Of a DNA stretch of 64,000 nucleotides, positions 21,438 to 31,413 are shown piece by piece. The position numbers were made by a program, and so were the translations under genes. The stretch's first letter is position 1, and every line of letters begins with the position of its first letter. The notes under the pieces are model-generated. The model searched no databases. It was not told the DNA's origin and saw nothing but the letters and a program-made list of their open reading frames with translations. The DNA is from Cryoendolithus antarcticus (Eukaryota > Ascomycota > Dothideomycetes > Cladosporiales > Cladosporiaceae). The DNA is taken from contig NAJO01000002.1 in NCBI GenBank assembly GCA_002077065.1, positions 930,001-994,000 of the forward strand. The letters are read 5' to 3'.

Positions 21438-22750
21438 AGCGCTACATTGCGTCGTCTACGCGTCTGGCATCTGGCGTAGTCTGAAGCTCGACATTCTGTT
21501 CGCGGGGACATGTTTGGCCCGACAGCCGAGGCATCCGACAGCTTGGCTGATGAGGTCAGCGCTGACTATCGAAAGGCAGCGCGAAAGTCATAGCTGCAAT
21601 AACAAATTCCCACCAACATGGCTTTGATGGGCCAGATTTCAGACCTTGCCGTTTCGACAAGCCGACACCGCTACGCGCGTCTAGAAAAGACCTTGCCACG
21701 ATGTCCCAACGGCGAAGACCACGCGGCGACACAGCGGTCTTTTCACACGCCGTTGCTACAGTATCTCTCTCGTACCTGCCAGGCTGTGAAGCACACCTAC
21801 TGCTCTGTGTATAGAGCACACTGGCTCTGAAGCTCCTGCATTCGCACGACGAAGACTGGGACATGCTCCCCAGCGATACAATGGACTGCGCTTATCGACC
21901 ATGTGTAATCTGCGACCTCTTCCCGGCGGCAGCAAATGCCACGCGTGCCCCTGCAGCCACGCGATAAGGAATCTCGCGCCGCTGGGATTACACCATCTCT
22001 TTGCCAATCGCAAGCATCTGCTGATTAGAAGTATCCACAGCGAATAAGTCCATGCTCTGCCTTCTCCATGCTAAGAGATGCTTGGTCTTCTAGCACGTGG
22101 GGAGGAAAGGCTTGGTGAAAGGCTATCTTCGCCAACTGCTGTACAATTTGAGAGCTCGCGCAAGAGGCGCAATGCTTGCAACACCACCACGCCTCAATCC
22201 AGTGCAAACACTGAGGGTAAGCGCGATCGGTATAGTTGTAGCATCATTCTCTTTTACCTCAGACTGTTCAGCACATCACACAGTCCCTCATTCCCACCAA
22301 CACGGTCGCTCGGGCCAGACCCTCACCAGGCACGATCAGGGCAATCCTCCTAATGCGAGTCACTGATAAGCATCTGCCACGCCATTTGATGCAACATACG
22401 CGTGGCACGCACCTCACCAGATTTTAGCGAAAGCATTCCTTCGCCATCTGCCTCATTGTCGCTAAATCGCGCAAACCTGGGACCTTATTGGTCAGAGAGC
22501 CATCTATCTACACTGATCTCCCCATGGCCTACGGTTATGCCAGCACCAGGATGGCGCGGCATTCGCCTGTGCCGCAACCCACCCTGCTGAGAGGAGAGTA
22601 CTTGATTACCTGCAGCACCCCTTGTCGGCTGGCTTGCGGTACCAGCAGAAACAACTCTTGTGCGACGTCGAGCTGCAGCTCGAGTACAAGAAGCTTTCAC
22701 CTCCGCACACGCCTCGCTCTGCGTGGCTTGCGCAAGTCCGGACTTCCACG
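21438..22750. other. Divergent promoter region of the Nudix hydrolase and ammonium transporter
   Basis: About 1.3 kb with no recognisable gene. Open frames on both strands look random. It must contain the ammonium transporter promoter, and the GATA-type sites listed separately lie in it. A CACGTG palindrome also occurs near 22095. Confidence 0.5.
22123..22509. promoter_or_regulatory. Candidate AreA/GATA-factor sites upstream of the ammonium transporter
   Basis: Three sequences match the fungal GATA-factor consensus HGATAR: AGATAG read on the minus strand at 22123-22128, TGATAA on the plus strand at 22364-22369, and AGATAG on the minus strand at 22504-22509. They lie 240-630 bp before the transporter ATG. 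Genes for ammonium transporters are classic targets of AreA-type activators under nitrogen limitation. Single HGATAR matches are common by chance, so the support is the gene identity plus the number of sites. Confidence 0.4.
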
Positions 22751-24333
22751 ATGTCTACCGTCAACCTCGTAACCCCGGACTGGCTCGACACCGGCAACAA
22801 CAGCTGGCAATTGACTGCAGCATCGCTCGTCGCTCTTCAATCAGTCCCAGGCCTTTGCCTGTTGTACGCCGGTCTCGTCAAGAAGAAATGGGCCATCAAC
22901 TCCATGTTCATGGTCTTCTATGCTTTCGCCATGGTCCTCGTTGTCTGGACTATTCTTGGATATGAGGCTGCCTTCGTCGTGAAGATGCTTCCTTTTGTTG
23001 GCGTGCCAAAACCTGTGCTCGCTATGAACATGCAGCTGACGCAGAGTACGCTGCCGAGTGCGAACTTGTCGCAGAACTTTCCGCTCTCGACGATGGTGTA
23101 CTTCCAATTTGCTTTCGCGGCGATCACTCTCGCTCTCATTGCTGGCGCGTATCTGGCTAGGATGAACTTCACTGCTTGGATGATTTTCGTGCCGTTGTGG
23201 CTGCTGTTCAGCTACTGTGTCGGAGCTGTGAGTGGCACGAATCCGATCGGACGTCAACTGCGCTGACCACTGTACAGTACAGCATCTGGGGCGGTGGCTT
23301 CCTCTTTCAGATGGGCGTGATCGACTACTCTGGTGGCTATGTCATTCATCTTTCCTCTGGCACCGCAGGTTTTGTCGGAGCATGGTGGATAGGATCTCGA
23401 CTGCAATCAGATCGTAAGAACTTCCAGCCCAACAACATCCTCTTCGTAATGCTTGGCGCTGGCATTCTCTGGATCGGCTGGAACGGGTTCAACGGAGGCG
23501 TAAGTTGCTTTTCTACCATTCCGAGTTGACCTATAGACTGACAGTACTCTGCGTAGGATCCGTATGCCGCCTCCCCCGACGCTGGCGTCGCAGTTCTCAA
23601 CACCAATCTCTGCACCGCCGTCAGCCTCCTAACATGGACTTGCATGGACTTGATCTTCTACCGCAAACCCTCGATCATCGGCGCCATCAACGGCATGATT
23701 ACTGGTCTCGTTGGCATCACGCCCGCAGCAGGCGTTGTGGCAGGCTGGGGCGCTATCATCATTGGCGTTTGCACCGGTATCATCCCATGGATTAGCATGA
23801 ACATTGCAGGCAAGAGGATGAGGCTATTCACGCATCACGTGGACGATACGTTGGGCATCACGCACACGCATATGGTTGCTGGATCGCTCGGAGGTTTCTT
23901 AGTGGGTCTGTTTGCGACGAGCGAGGGCTGCGCTGCTTTCGGCATCACCAACCCGGGAGGCGCCATCGACGGCAACGGGAAGCAAGTCTGGTTGCAAATC
24001 GTCGGCATCCTGTTCATCGTGGGCTGGAACGCAGTGTGGACTTCGCTCATCATGTGCTTCATTAAGTACGTTTGTCGCGTTCCGCTGAGGATGAGCGAGG
24101 AGGACATGCTGATTGGAGACGATGCTATTCATGGCGAGGAGGCTTACTGCTTCTCCGACGATGTGGACGGGTTAGTGCCAACTATTACCCAGGAGCAGCG
24201 GGCGCATGATAGAATGAGCCATGATGCTGAGAGGATCAAGGTCCTGGTTGGGAGAGATGTGGAGATGGGTAATGGTAGTGGTAACAGCGGGGAACATGGG
24301 AAGATCGAGGGAGGTGAGGTGAAGATGGATTGA
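22751..24333 (+). CDS. Ammonium transporter, Mep/MepA type
   Basis: Three exons, 22751-23227, 23278-23499 and 23557-24333, with introns of 50 and 57 bp, give 491 residues. The joins restore [14 protein letters not shown] and [17 protein letters not shown], both family-conserved. Amt/Mep proteins are trimeric plasma-membrane carriers with 11 transmembrane segments. Visible landmarks are [20 protein letters not shown] in the first helices, the first pore His in [10 protein letters not shown], and the second in [12 protein letters not shown]. The cytosolic tail begins with [12 protein letters not shown] and the conserved GEEAY, then becomes charged and Gly-rich. The protein imports ammonium when nitrogen is scarce and, in Mep2-type members, also signals. 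Whether it is Mep2-like cannot be settled by eye. HGATAR sites lie upstream. The ATG before [12 protein letters not shown] was chosen because homologues begin close to TPDWLD. Confidence 0.95.
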
Positions 24334-24519
24334 ACACCGAGTGGGACTTGGTGGCCTGAACTAGAGAGATATCGTGAGATTATACAGACCGCTGCTCAGA
24401 CCCGATCAATTGCATCTGATTCCATACCGTGTCTTCCATGCCTGCAGCTTGCTGACACGCGTGCCGGGGTCGAGCCGCTTGGATCACTCATCAAGGTGCT
24501 CGTTCTTGATAATCTCTCG

Positions 24520-24735
24520 ATGTCGGGATCAAACTCTCACCTCTCCCTACACCATCTCGCGCTTTGCGTGGTTACATTCGTTCTTTTGTCGAGCTCTTCT
24601 CTCGCTGTTGACGTCCCCATTCACCGTGCTGTTCACAGTCTCGCCAGACGCGTTCGAGGGTCGAGACCTCTCTCGGTGAGGCACGCTTCTCAAGTCCGCA
24701 ACAGCAAGTCCATGCCGGCTGACAGACGGATATAG
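24520..24735 (+). CDS. Candidate small secreted peptide (uncertain)
   Basis: An ATG-started frame of 71 residues. Residues 10-28 form a signal-peptide-like hydrophobic core, LALCVVTFVLLSSSSLAV, preceded by a short polar start. The remainder is basic, with RR at a position suggesting a Kex2-type processing site (SLARRVRG). No Cys follows the signal, so it is not a typical Cys-rich effector. A GTGAGG at 24676 could be a splice donor, so the true C-terminus may differ. No homologue is known to me, and chance remains plausible. Confidence 0.3.
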   Translation: MSGSNSHLSLHHLALCVVTFVLLSSSSLAVDVPIHRAVHSLARRVRGSRPLSVRHASQVRNSKSMPADRRI

Positions 24736-25239
24736 CTGCTCGATCGTCGGAGCACACCTGCCTGAGTTGACGAAGTCCAGAGCGTCATCTGAATCGCCGA
24801 CACACCAGCTGCTGCTTCATAAACCTCAGGCACACAGTAAGGCATGATGAATCTCGACGTCTCGACTCCACTTGAGCTTCCGCAGCTGCGAGCTCGGGGG
24901 TAAGACTTACAGTATTTGGAATGACGGTGCTGAACCATGACGTTGGCTGGGTCTACCGAATTGATCCTCAAGAGCCGATTGAGTCCCTCCACTCAGTACG
25001 CGCCGTTCTCATCCACCAGGCCGAAGCGAAGAACGGATCATCCTCGTCTGAACAGCGAGATCCGTAATTGCCAGCGAAGTCATGAGCGATGGCAATCGCA
25101 GATGCCGGAGCCACATACGCGTTTGGGCATCCTTGAGCTCGGGGTACACCCCAAAGATCGCCCATCTGGAATGGTCACGAATGGTAGGTGTATCCGCTAT
25201 TTGACATCATTGTCTAGCCTCTGGGTTCGCTGATGGCGG

Positions 25240-25254
25240 GGTCAATATATGACC
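25240..25254. promoter_or_regulatory. Inverted repeat around a TATA-like core upstream of the GFA gene
   Basis: The 15 bases GGTCAATATATGACC have 5-bp arms (GGTCA and TGACC) around ATATA, 88 bp before the ATG of the GFA-family gene. The centre could act as a TATA element, and the arms resemble a binding site for a dimeric factor. It is a single occurrence, so function is inferred. Confidence 0.35.
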
Positions 25255-25341
25255 GTAGCCTCTCTTAACACTTTCTTCCGCACACAATCTCAATCATCAT
25301 TCCATCTCTATCAACTCCAGACCAGAATCCCAAACGCAACC

Positions 25342-25929
25342 ATGTCCAAGACCTACGACGCAAAGTGCCATTGCGGCCACCACCAGTGGCAGTGGACCCT
25401 CGAGGCCGATAAGCAGGCACATATCCTCTGGTACATTATCCCTCTCTGCGCTTGAAAGCGCCTCACGTCACCGTTAGGCGTGGCGCGGCTCTCATCGAAT
25501 CCCCACTAACCGTACCCAGCCATTGCGACACCTGCAAGATCCTCTCTGGCAGCGTCTACACCCTCAACCAGATCGTGCCCAAGTCCGCTCTCAAGATCAC
25601 CGCTGGCGGCGAGCCCTCCAAGTACTCGTACAAGGGCGACTCCGGCAACAGCGTGGACTGCTACTACTGCCCTCACTGCACTACGCACATCTACCACCAC
25701 CAGTACGTTCACACTCAGCATGGCTAGAAACTGCGGGATACGTAAGAAGCCACGGCAAACTGACAGTCACAACAGGCAAGTCATGGGCCCGGACACCATT
25801 ATCGCCAGGACCGGTGTCCCCGCCGAGGCGAGGAAGAGCTTCCCCGTCGGCGCGGAGATCTACGGCAAGGCGAAGTTGAGCTGGGAGCCTGAGATCGCGC
25901 AGACTTTCGAGACTCTGCCGCCATCATAG
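25342..25929 (+). CDS. GFA/CENP-V family zinc protein (glutathione-dependent formaldehyde-activating-like)
   Basis: Three exons, 25342-25430, 25520-25702 and 25776-25929, with introns of 89 and 73 bp, give 141 residues. The joins restore HILCHCDTCKILSGS and HIYHHQQVMGPD. The GFA fold binds two zinc ions through conserved cysteines: CHC at residues 9-11, CHCDTC at about 30-35, and CYYCPHC at about 81-87, all present. The family is named for a bacterial enzyme that joins formaldehyde to glutathione, but most fungal members have no proven substrate and that name should not be over-read. There is no signal peptide, so it is probably cytosolic. The length is normal for the family. Confidence 0.88.
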
Positions 25930-26553
25930 ATCAAAGTGGCTTGCGCATGCAGCATGCTATCCGTCATTGACGGCTGCACGTGTGGAGATGAGAAGGAGCA
26001 ATGATGACTCGTAGGAGATGAGAATATAACGAGCAACATACTACCTTCCTCCGCAACTCCCATTCTTTCCGCGCAGGAGCACTACGTATGTGTGCTTAGA
26101 TCTTCATGCTGTCAGGGGGCCTCTAATTCAATGACAAGATGTCGTATCGTCCATGTGTTGAATACTTTCCGTTCACAGTCAACCCAGACTTGCCCCGCCA
26201 CCCCGCAATCTGCACATCTTGACATCTGCCGCTCTGCGGCTCCGGAATCCTCGAGAAGCCAATTACAAATGACGGTATGTTCTACGCACGCAACATAATC
26301 GCGTCGTTGGCATAATGGTTACGGACGTGTGGGCCAGCTGGACGCTCGCGAAAGTCCCGGCTCTTACGCGCGGTAGGAAACAGCTGGACGCTGGCGACCG
26401 CCCAGGCTTTTACGCGCGGTAGGAAGACAGTGAAGTAGTACTTCGCACCTTTCAACACCTCTCTCGCGCTCTCCCCCTTCCAACCTACCTTCTCGAGCTC
26501 CGTCACCACCTTTTCACCTTCAAGTTTGCACTCCACCATCTCCACCGCCCTTC
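25930..26553. other. Intergenic region before the aldehyde dehydrogenase gene
   Basis: About 620 bp with no gene. A direct tandem duplication at 26335-26427 is listed separately. The last 100 bases before the ATG at 26554 are strongly pyrimidine-rich, as in many fungal core promoters. Confidence 0.5.
26335..26427. repeat. Two tandem copies of a 46-bp element
   Basis: Copy one runs from 26335 to about 26380 and copy two from 26381 to about 26427. Both begin CAGCTGGACGCT and end TTACGCGCGGTAGGAA, with a diverged middle. They lie 130-220 bp upstream of the aldehyde dehydrogenase ATG, where a repeated regulatory element could act. A simple local duplication is the alternative. Confidence 0.7.
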
Positions 26554-28017
26554 ATGGCCACCAACGGCAATCACACCAATGGCAGCGCCACCTTGTCAGG
26601 TCCTGTCCCGCTCTGGATCGACGGCAAAGAAGTCACCACCGAGACGACCTTCGATGTCATCAGTCCCAGCACAAGCGAGAAGCTCTGGTCTGCCTCCGGC
26701 GCAACTCCCAAGGAAGCCCACCAAGCCATCTCCGCCGCCGCCACAGCGTTCAAGACCTGGCGCAACACCAAGCCCGCCGCAATCCGCACCATCCTCCTCA
26801 AAGCCGCAGACATCCTCGAGAAACGCCAGGGTGAAGCGGCGGAGTTCATGAAGAAAGAGACTGGCGCACTGGACGGCTTTGTAGGCTTCAATGTTCACGG
26901 GACCGCAGAGAATATTCGGGATGTCGCTGGCAGGATATCAGGAATCTACGGACGGATCCCCTCAGTGCAAGGCGACGGCCAAGCAGCGTTCATCTTCAAG
27001 GAGCCATACGGCGTGATCTTCGCAATCGCCCCCTGGAACGCTCCCGTAATCTTGGGCGTCTGCTCGTTCCTCTACGCCATAGCTGCAGGCAACACAGTCG
27101 TCTTCAAGGGCTCCGAGCTCTCGCCTCGCCTCTTCTGGTTCCTCGGCTCCATCTTCCACGAAGCCGGTCTCCCCGCTGGAGTGCTGAACGTCCTATATCA
27201 CCGCCCGCAAGACGCGGCAGAAGTCACAAACACCCTGATAGAGGCTCCGGAGGTCAGGAAGGTGAACTTCACCGGCAGCACAGCAGTAGGCTCCATCATC
27301 GCCTCCAAAGCCGGCAAAGAGCTCAAACCAGTCCTCATGGAGCTCGGCGGCAAAGCCTCAGCCATCGTCTGCGAAGACGCCGAGATCGAGAATGCGGCGT
27401 TCCAATGCGCCCTAGGCAGTTTCCTGCACGCTGGCCAGATCTGCATGGCCACAGAGAGGATCTTGGTCCATCATAGCATCATCGACAAGTTCGGCGAAGC
27501 GCTCAAAGGCGCCGTGGAGAAAGTCTACGCCAAGGAAGGCGAGGCGCCCGTGCTGGTTGCGAAAGCGACGGTGGAGAAGAACCAGAAGCTACTCAAGGAC
27601 GCTGTAGACAAGGGCGCGAAAGTCATGTACGGCGACGTCGGAGCGAAGGAGGATAGCGCGTACCGTATCCGGCCTGTGATTATCCAGGACGTGAAGAAGG
27701 AGATGGATATCTTCTACACCGAGTCCTTCGGACCCTCCGTGTCCCTGATCTCAGTCCAGTCCGACGAAGAGGCGATCGAGATTGCGAACGACACGGACTA
27801 TGGGCTCAGCGGCGCGGTGTTCACGGAGAGTCTTGGGCGGGGCTTGAAGATCGCCAGGGCGGTGGAGTCGGGCGCGGTGCATATCAATAGTATGACTGTG
27901 CATGATGAGGCTGGACTGCCGCATGGAGGCGTCAAGAAGAGCGGATGGGGGAGGTTCAATGCTGAGTGGGGACTGGATGAGTTTTTGAGGATTAAGACTG
28001 TGACGTATATGATGTAG
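26554..28017 (+). CDS. NAD(P)-dependent aldehyde dehydrogenase (vanillin/salicylaldehyde dehydrogenase-like)
   Basis: A single exon of 487 residues with the full ALDH fold. Visible landmarks are the cofactor-binding FAIAPWNAPV, FTGSTAVGS, the general-base Glu near residue 263 in MELGGKAS, the catalytic Cys near 297 in GQICMATER, and ESFGPSVS before the C-terminal oligomerisation part (SGAVHINSMTVHDEAGLPHGG, read in two parts). Glu and Cys are 34 residues apart, as usual. It oxidises an aldehyde to its acid. The sequence is closest to the aromatic-aldehyde (vanillin, benzaldehyde, salicylaldehyde) branch, but the substrate is inferred. There is no leader, so it is cytosolic. It converges with the flavohemoglobin gene, with 123 bp between stops. 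Confidence 0.92.
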   Translation: MATNGNHTNGSATLSGPVPLWIDGKEVTTETTFDVISPSTSEKLWSASGATPKEAHQAISAAATAFKTWRNTKPAAIRTILLKAADILEKRQGEAAEFMKKETGALDGFVGFNVHGTAENIRDVAGRISGIYGRIPSVQGDGQAAFIFKEPYGVIFAIAPWNAPVILGVCSFLYAIAAGNTVVFKGSELSPRLFWFLGSIFHEAGLPAGVLNVLYHRPQDAAEVTNTLIEAPEVRKVNFTGSTAVGSIIASKAGKELKPVLMELGGKASAIVCEDAEIENAAFQCALGSFLHAGQICMATERILVHHSIIDKFGEALKGAVEKVYAKEGEAPVLVAKATVEKNQKLLKDAVDKGAKVMYGDVGAKEDSAYRIRPVIIQDVKKEMDIFYTESFGPSVSLISVQSDEEAIEIANDTDYGLSGAVFTESLGRGLKIARAVESGAVHINSMTVHDEAGLPHGGVKKSGWGRFNAEWGLDEFLRIKTVTYMM

Positions 28018-28140
28018 ATTGTATGGAGTAATGACAGATGTATCATTTCGTCCCATCATCTTGGGGCGATGGACCACGCGTCAGAATCTCCGAGGCCATA
28101 AGAATGCGCAATGACGGAAGCGAGCTTCACGACCACGGTC

Positions 28141-29388
28141 CTACAATGGCGTAGGCCCGGTCCCGAACACCTCCATCTTGATCCTCTCCTGCTCGACACC
28201 CAGACCCTTCAGACTCTCTCCCATACCACGCATGAACGTCTCCGTGCCACAGACGAAGTACTCCGCCCTCTCATCGTCCAGACAAAGATCTCGCTCCTTG
28301 TCCAAAACACCCAAATCCGCATTCCCTGCATAATGATAGTGCATGCCATGAATGTCTTCCCCAGCAACCGGGGTTCCGATGAAGACAACCGAAGAAACGT
28401 TCGCGTGCTTCTTTGCGGCCGCTGCAATGTCGTCGCCGAAGGCTCTGACGGCCGTCGAGCGGGCGCGGTGGATGAAGCTGATGCGCCGAGTGGCTTGCCG
28501 CGCGAGAAGTGAGTTGAGCATAGACATCATTGGTGTGACGCCCACACCACTGCAGATGAGGACCACCGGCGCGGTACTTGGGCTCGCCACATCGAGGTAA
28601 AACTCCCCTGCCGGGCAAGAGACAGCAATGAGATCACCTTCCTTTTGGTCGTCGTGCAGCACGTTGCTGATGTAACCTGGATGTTCCCGGGCGTTCGAGT
28701 CATTGACCTGCAGCCCATAATGGCGACTAACGCTGATGCGATAGTAGTTGGGGTTTGGGGCGTCGCTGAGAGAGTACTGCCGGGCTTGCGAGTAGTCCAG
28801 ACGAGGCACGTCGGTCTTGACGGATATGTATTGCCCAGGTAAGAATGCTGGCAGGGCTTCGCCATCGCACGGCTTGAGGTAGAAGGACGTGATCTCGCTT
28901 GACTCGGGGACCTTTCTCGCGATCCGGAACTGACGCCAATCGCGCCACTCGTCGGTCTTCTGGGACATTTGAGCTTCAGTCTTGATCATGATGTTCGCCA
29001 GCTGCCAGTACGCGACTTTCCAAGCTTCCAGAATGTCCAGCGTCAACGCAGCACCAAGTATCGTGCCCATCGCGCGGAGCAGGTACGTGCCTACGACTTC
29101 GTAATGTTGTGGCTGCACATACAAGCTCGCGTGCTTCTGGCATATCTTCTCTACTGCCGGGCTGAGGGCGCCCAGGTCGTCGATGTGTGTGGCATATGCG
29201 AACAGCGCCCCGGCGAGAGCCGTGGACTGACGTCCTGTGGCTTGACTGGCTTGGTTGAAGATGTTGTTTAGTTCGGGAACATCCTTCAGCATGCTGCCGT
29301 AGAACTCGCTAGTGATTGCCGTGCCATGTTCCTGGAGGATAGGCGCGGTCGAGCGTACGATGTCGATCTGTGCTCGGGTGAGTGACAT
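28141..29388 (-). CDS. Flavohemoglobin (nitric oxide dioxygenase)
   Basis: A single exon of 415 residues. The globin domain (1-145) keeps the key residues: B10 Tyr30, CD1 Phe44, E7 Gln54, proximal F8 His86 in KICQKHASLY, and Tyr96. The FAD domain (about 155-265) has RQYSLSDAPN, and the NAD(P) domain has CSGVGVTPM and an ending KMEVFGTGP. The enzyme turns nitric oxide and oxygen into nitrate using NAD(P)H, protecting the cell from nitrosative stress. There is no mitochondrial leader, so this is the cytosolic type. A TATA-like element lies 66-74 bp upstream of the ATG. All catalytic residues are present, so it should be active. Confidence 0.96.
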   Translation of the reverse strand: MSLTRAQIDIVRSTAPILQEHGTAITSEFYGSMLKDVPELNNIFNQASQATGRQSTALAGALFAYATHIDDLGALSPAVEKICQKHASLYVQPQHYEVVGTYLLRAMGTILGAALTLDILEAWKVAYWQLANIMIKTEAQMSQKTDEWRDWRQFRIARKVPESSEITSFYLKPCDGEALPAFLPGQYISVKTDVPRLDYSQARQYSLSDAPNPNYYRISVSRHYGLQVNDSNAREHPGYISNVLHDDQKEGDLIAVSCPAGEFYLDVASPSTAPVVLICSGVGVTPMMSMLNSLLARQATRRISFIHRARSTAVRAFGDDIAAAAKKHANVSSVVFIGTPVAGEDIHGMHYHYAGNADLGVLDKERDLCLDDERAEYFVCGTETFMRGMGESLKGLGVEQERIKMEVFGTGPTPL

Positions 29389-29949
29389 CGTGGGTAGCGT
29401 TATGGGATGGACGCACTGATTGTCGCCATGCCAGCCCAGTGTGGGTCTGTCGTCTTATATGCATCTTTTCCGGCGCTACATAACAAGTCACCGCGGAAAT
29501 GTGTTGTATTGTCGGGACCGCACGGTCTGGTCATACGAGACGGAGTCCTGCTGCATCACGGACAGCGTGGTCCAAGCCGCTTCGCTTGCGCTCGATGACT
29601 GAGCCGTTGTTTGTAGCCATTGGGCTCAGTGACACAGTCGAGGCATGCGAGTAGCATTCGTGCAAAATCACGCAGGGTGCATCGCTCCTGTATCGCAAAG
29701 TATTGGGCGTCTGTACACGCATTTGCATGTAGCGCTGGCCGGTACAGATCGGAAGACGTCCGACAATGCCAGGGATGTGCCCGCGGCTAAGACACGACAA
29801 TATCCACTGTCAGCCGCGACTGTTAGTCATATTGGCCACCTTTAGCAGCGCAGGCATTCGCATCCTGCGAGCCAGCATTGGACGTCAGATCGAACAGACT
29901 TGAACCCAGCAGCTTGAAATAATGTAAGCACTTCGGACTGAAGTGTTGC
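29389..29949. other. Intergenic region, flavohemoglobin promoter side
   Basis: About 560 bp. Read on the minus strand, a CATATAAG element at about 29454-29462 lies just upstream of the flavohemoglobin ATG. The rest probably holds the PEX2 3' flank. No gene was recognised. Confidence 0.5.
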
Positions 29950-31413
29950 TCACCGCTCGTCCTGATTCCGTCCAGTAACGCCCCAAGATCCCACAGCCTG
30001 CTCGGCATTATCGTCCACACTCCACTCCGCGCTCTCCTCGTACTCCTCGAAAGGCATCGGATGTACCTCAGACAAAGGTGTCTCCTCTCCATCATCGTCG
30101 TGCACCTCTTCTTCATCTTCAACATCTTCCGCAAATGCCACGCTCTTCCGACTGCCTCGTCTCTCTTTGCTGACCGCCGAGTATTCACTCGCAGCCCGCC
30201 TGTTCTCCTCAACAACATCCCCATTCCAAGGTCTGCAGGCTTTGACGGCCGTTTCGCCGCAGCGCAAACACGTCCAGCCATCGCCTTCCTCTGCTTCTAT
30301 GCGCTGCGCAATGCAGATATAGCAGTAAATGCACCCGCAAGGTATCGTCTCGTAAGGATTCGTGATATCGGTCGCCGCACTCCCGATGATGCCACCACTT
30401 TGCCCAGCAGAAGCCAGGACATCCTGTTCGCTCTGCCCGCCAACAGGATTCTGATCCTGATAGCAAATCGCGCATGTCCGCTCTGGTAGGAAGGCCAGCT
30501 CGCCAGTCTGCACGTCCTCCTCCGTCTCCTTGCTCGCCGCGCTCCCTCCCAGTCGCATCGCCGATAGCCGTGACCAGAACTTCTTCCACATCCCGGCGGC
30601 TAGCCTCCGCCACCTTCCCACTCCCACAAGCGGCAGCAAAAACAGCAGAAACTCTGTGAATGCATGCCACACCAGCTGCCGATTCAAGTACTCGAAACTC
30701 ACTTCCCTCCCCCCCAGTCCCTTGAGCGGTACAAGCCGTAGCCTCAACACCCGATCAGTCAGAGATCTATACCGCCCATTCACCAAGAAGACCAAGAAGC
30801 CCACGAACGCAGCAACCTGATGCATCTGCGTCACCCATGCAGTAGCCCTCGCCGCTCTCCGCGCCCAAACCTCCTCTTCCCTCGCTTCGTCCTCCTTTCT
30901 CGACACCCAGCCCTCCCACTTCCCCCATCCATACGACCCGCCGACAGTAATCAGGCCATGTAGTCCTCGTTGCCAGCGCGTTGCCTCGTCCCACACCCCT
31001 CTCACCCCATCTTTACTTCGCCCATCCTTATACCCCAGCCCCTGCAAACTAGCGCCATAGCTCCCCCCTCGATCCCAGACACTCAGCTTCCACAACACAG
31101 CCTTCAGCCCCAACTCTACCTCCTCCCGCCATTCCTCAGTCCAGTGCGCGTTCAGCAACTTGAGGCCCTCAGAGAACTGGGTAGTAAGCAGCGAGAGCAG
31201 CTCGGTGTCTAGGAGTTCGGCGTCTAGCTGCGTGACGCGCGGGGAGGGAGAGGTGCCGAGAGGATTGCTGAGAGTCGTGAGGAAGGGGGAGAGGGAGGCG
31301 TGGAGGCGGGTTGGGAGGAAGGAGGGGGGTTTGAGTGGTGAAGGGGAGGGTGGGGAGGAGGTAGCGGTGTGGCGGGCGAGGATGCGCGCTTGGGCGGCGG
31401 CGAAGGCGCTCAT
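29950..31413 (-). CDS. PEX2: Peroxisomal biogenesis factor 2 (RING ubiquitin ligase subunit)
   Basis: A single exon of 487 residues. The Pex2/Pex12 N-terminal domain spans about residues 55-290 and includes hydrophobic membrane stretches near 200-212 and 252-266. A RING finger follows at 314-385: C314-x2-C317, a 41-residue loop, C359-G-C361, C364-x2-C367, C382-x2-C385. The usual RING His is replaced by Cys361. After it comes an acidic, disordered tail (EDVEDEEEVHDDDGEE). PEX2, with PEX10 and PEX12, forms the peroxisomal-membrane ligase complex that ubiquitinates the import receptor PEX5 for recycling. The ATG at 31413 begins a plausible N-terminus. The window also has a PTS1-bearing thiolase that would depend on this machinery. 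Confidence 0.9.
   Translation of the reverse strand: MSAFAAAQARILARHTATSSPPSPSPLKPPSFLPTRLHASLSPFLTTLSNPLGTSPSPRVTQLDAELLDTELLSLLTTQFSEGLKLLNAHWTEEWREEVELGLKAVLWKLSVWDRGGSYGASLQGLGYKDGRSKDGVRGVWDEATRWQRGLHGLITVGGSYGWGKWEGWVSRKEDEAREEEVWARRAARATAWVTQMHQVAAFVGFLVFLVNGRYRSLTDRVLRLRLVPLKGLGGREVSFEYLNRQLVWHAFTEFLLFLLPLVGVGRWRRLAAGMWKKFWSRLSAMRLGGSAASKETEEDVQTGELAFLPERTCAICYQDQNPVGGQSEQDVLASAGQSGGIIGSAATDITNPYETIPCGCIYCYICIAQRIEAEEGDGWTCLRCGETAVKACRPWNGDVVEENRRAASEYSAVSKERRGSRKSVAFAEDVEDEEEVHDDDGEETPLSEVHPMPFEEYEESAEWSVDDNAEQAVGSWGVTGRNQDER

Larger units (their letters stand above)
24334..25341. other. Intergenic region between two plus-strand genes
   Basis: About 1 kb. One candidate small secreted peptide frame (24520-24735) and one dyad near 25240 are listed separately. 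Nothing else was recognised. Confidence 0.45.

Noticed and set aside
26299..26375. A tRNA-like start (TGGCATAATGG resembles an A box)
   Set aside because: No B box (GGTTCGANNCC), no matching acceptor stem and no anticodon arm could be placed downstream.
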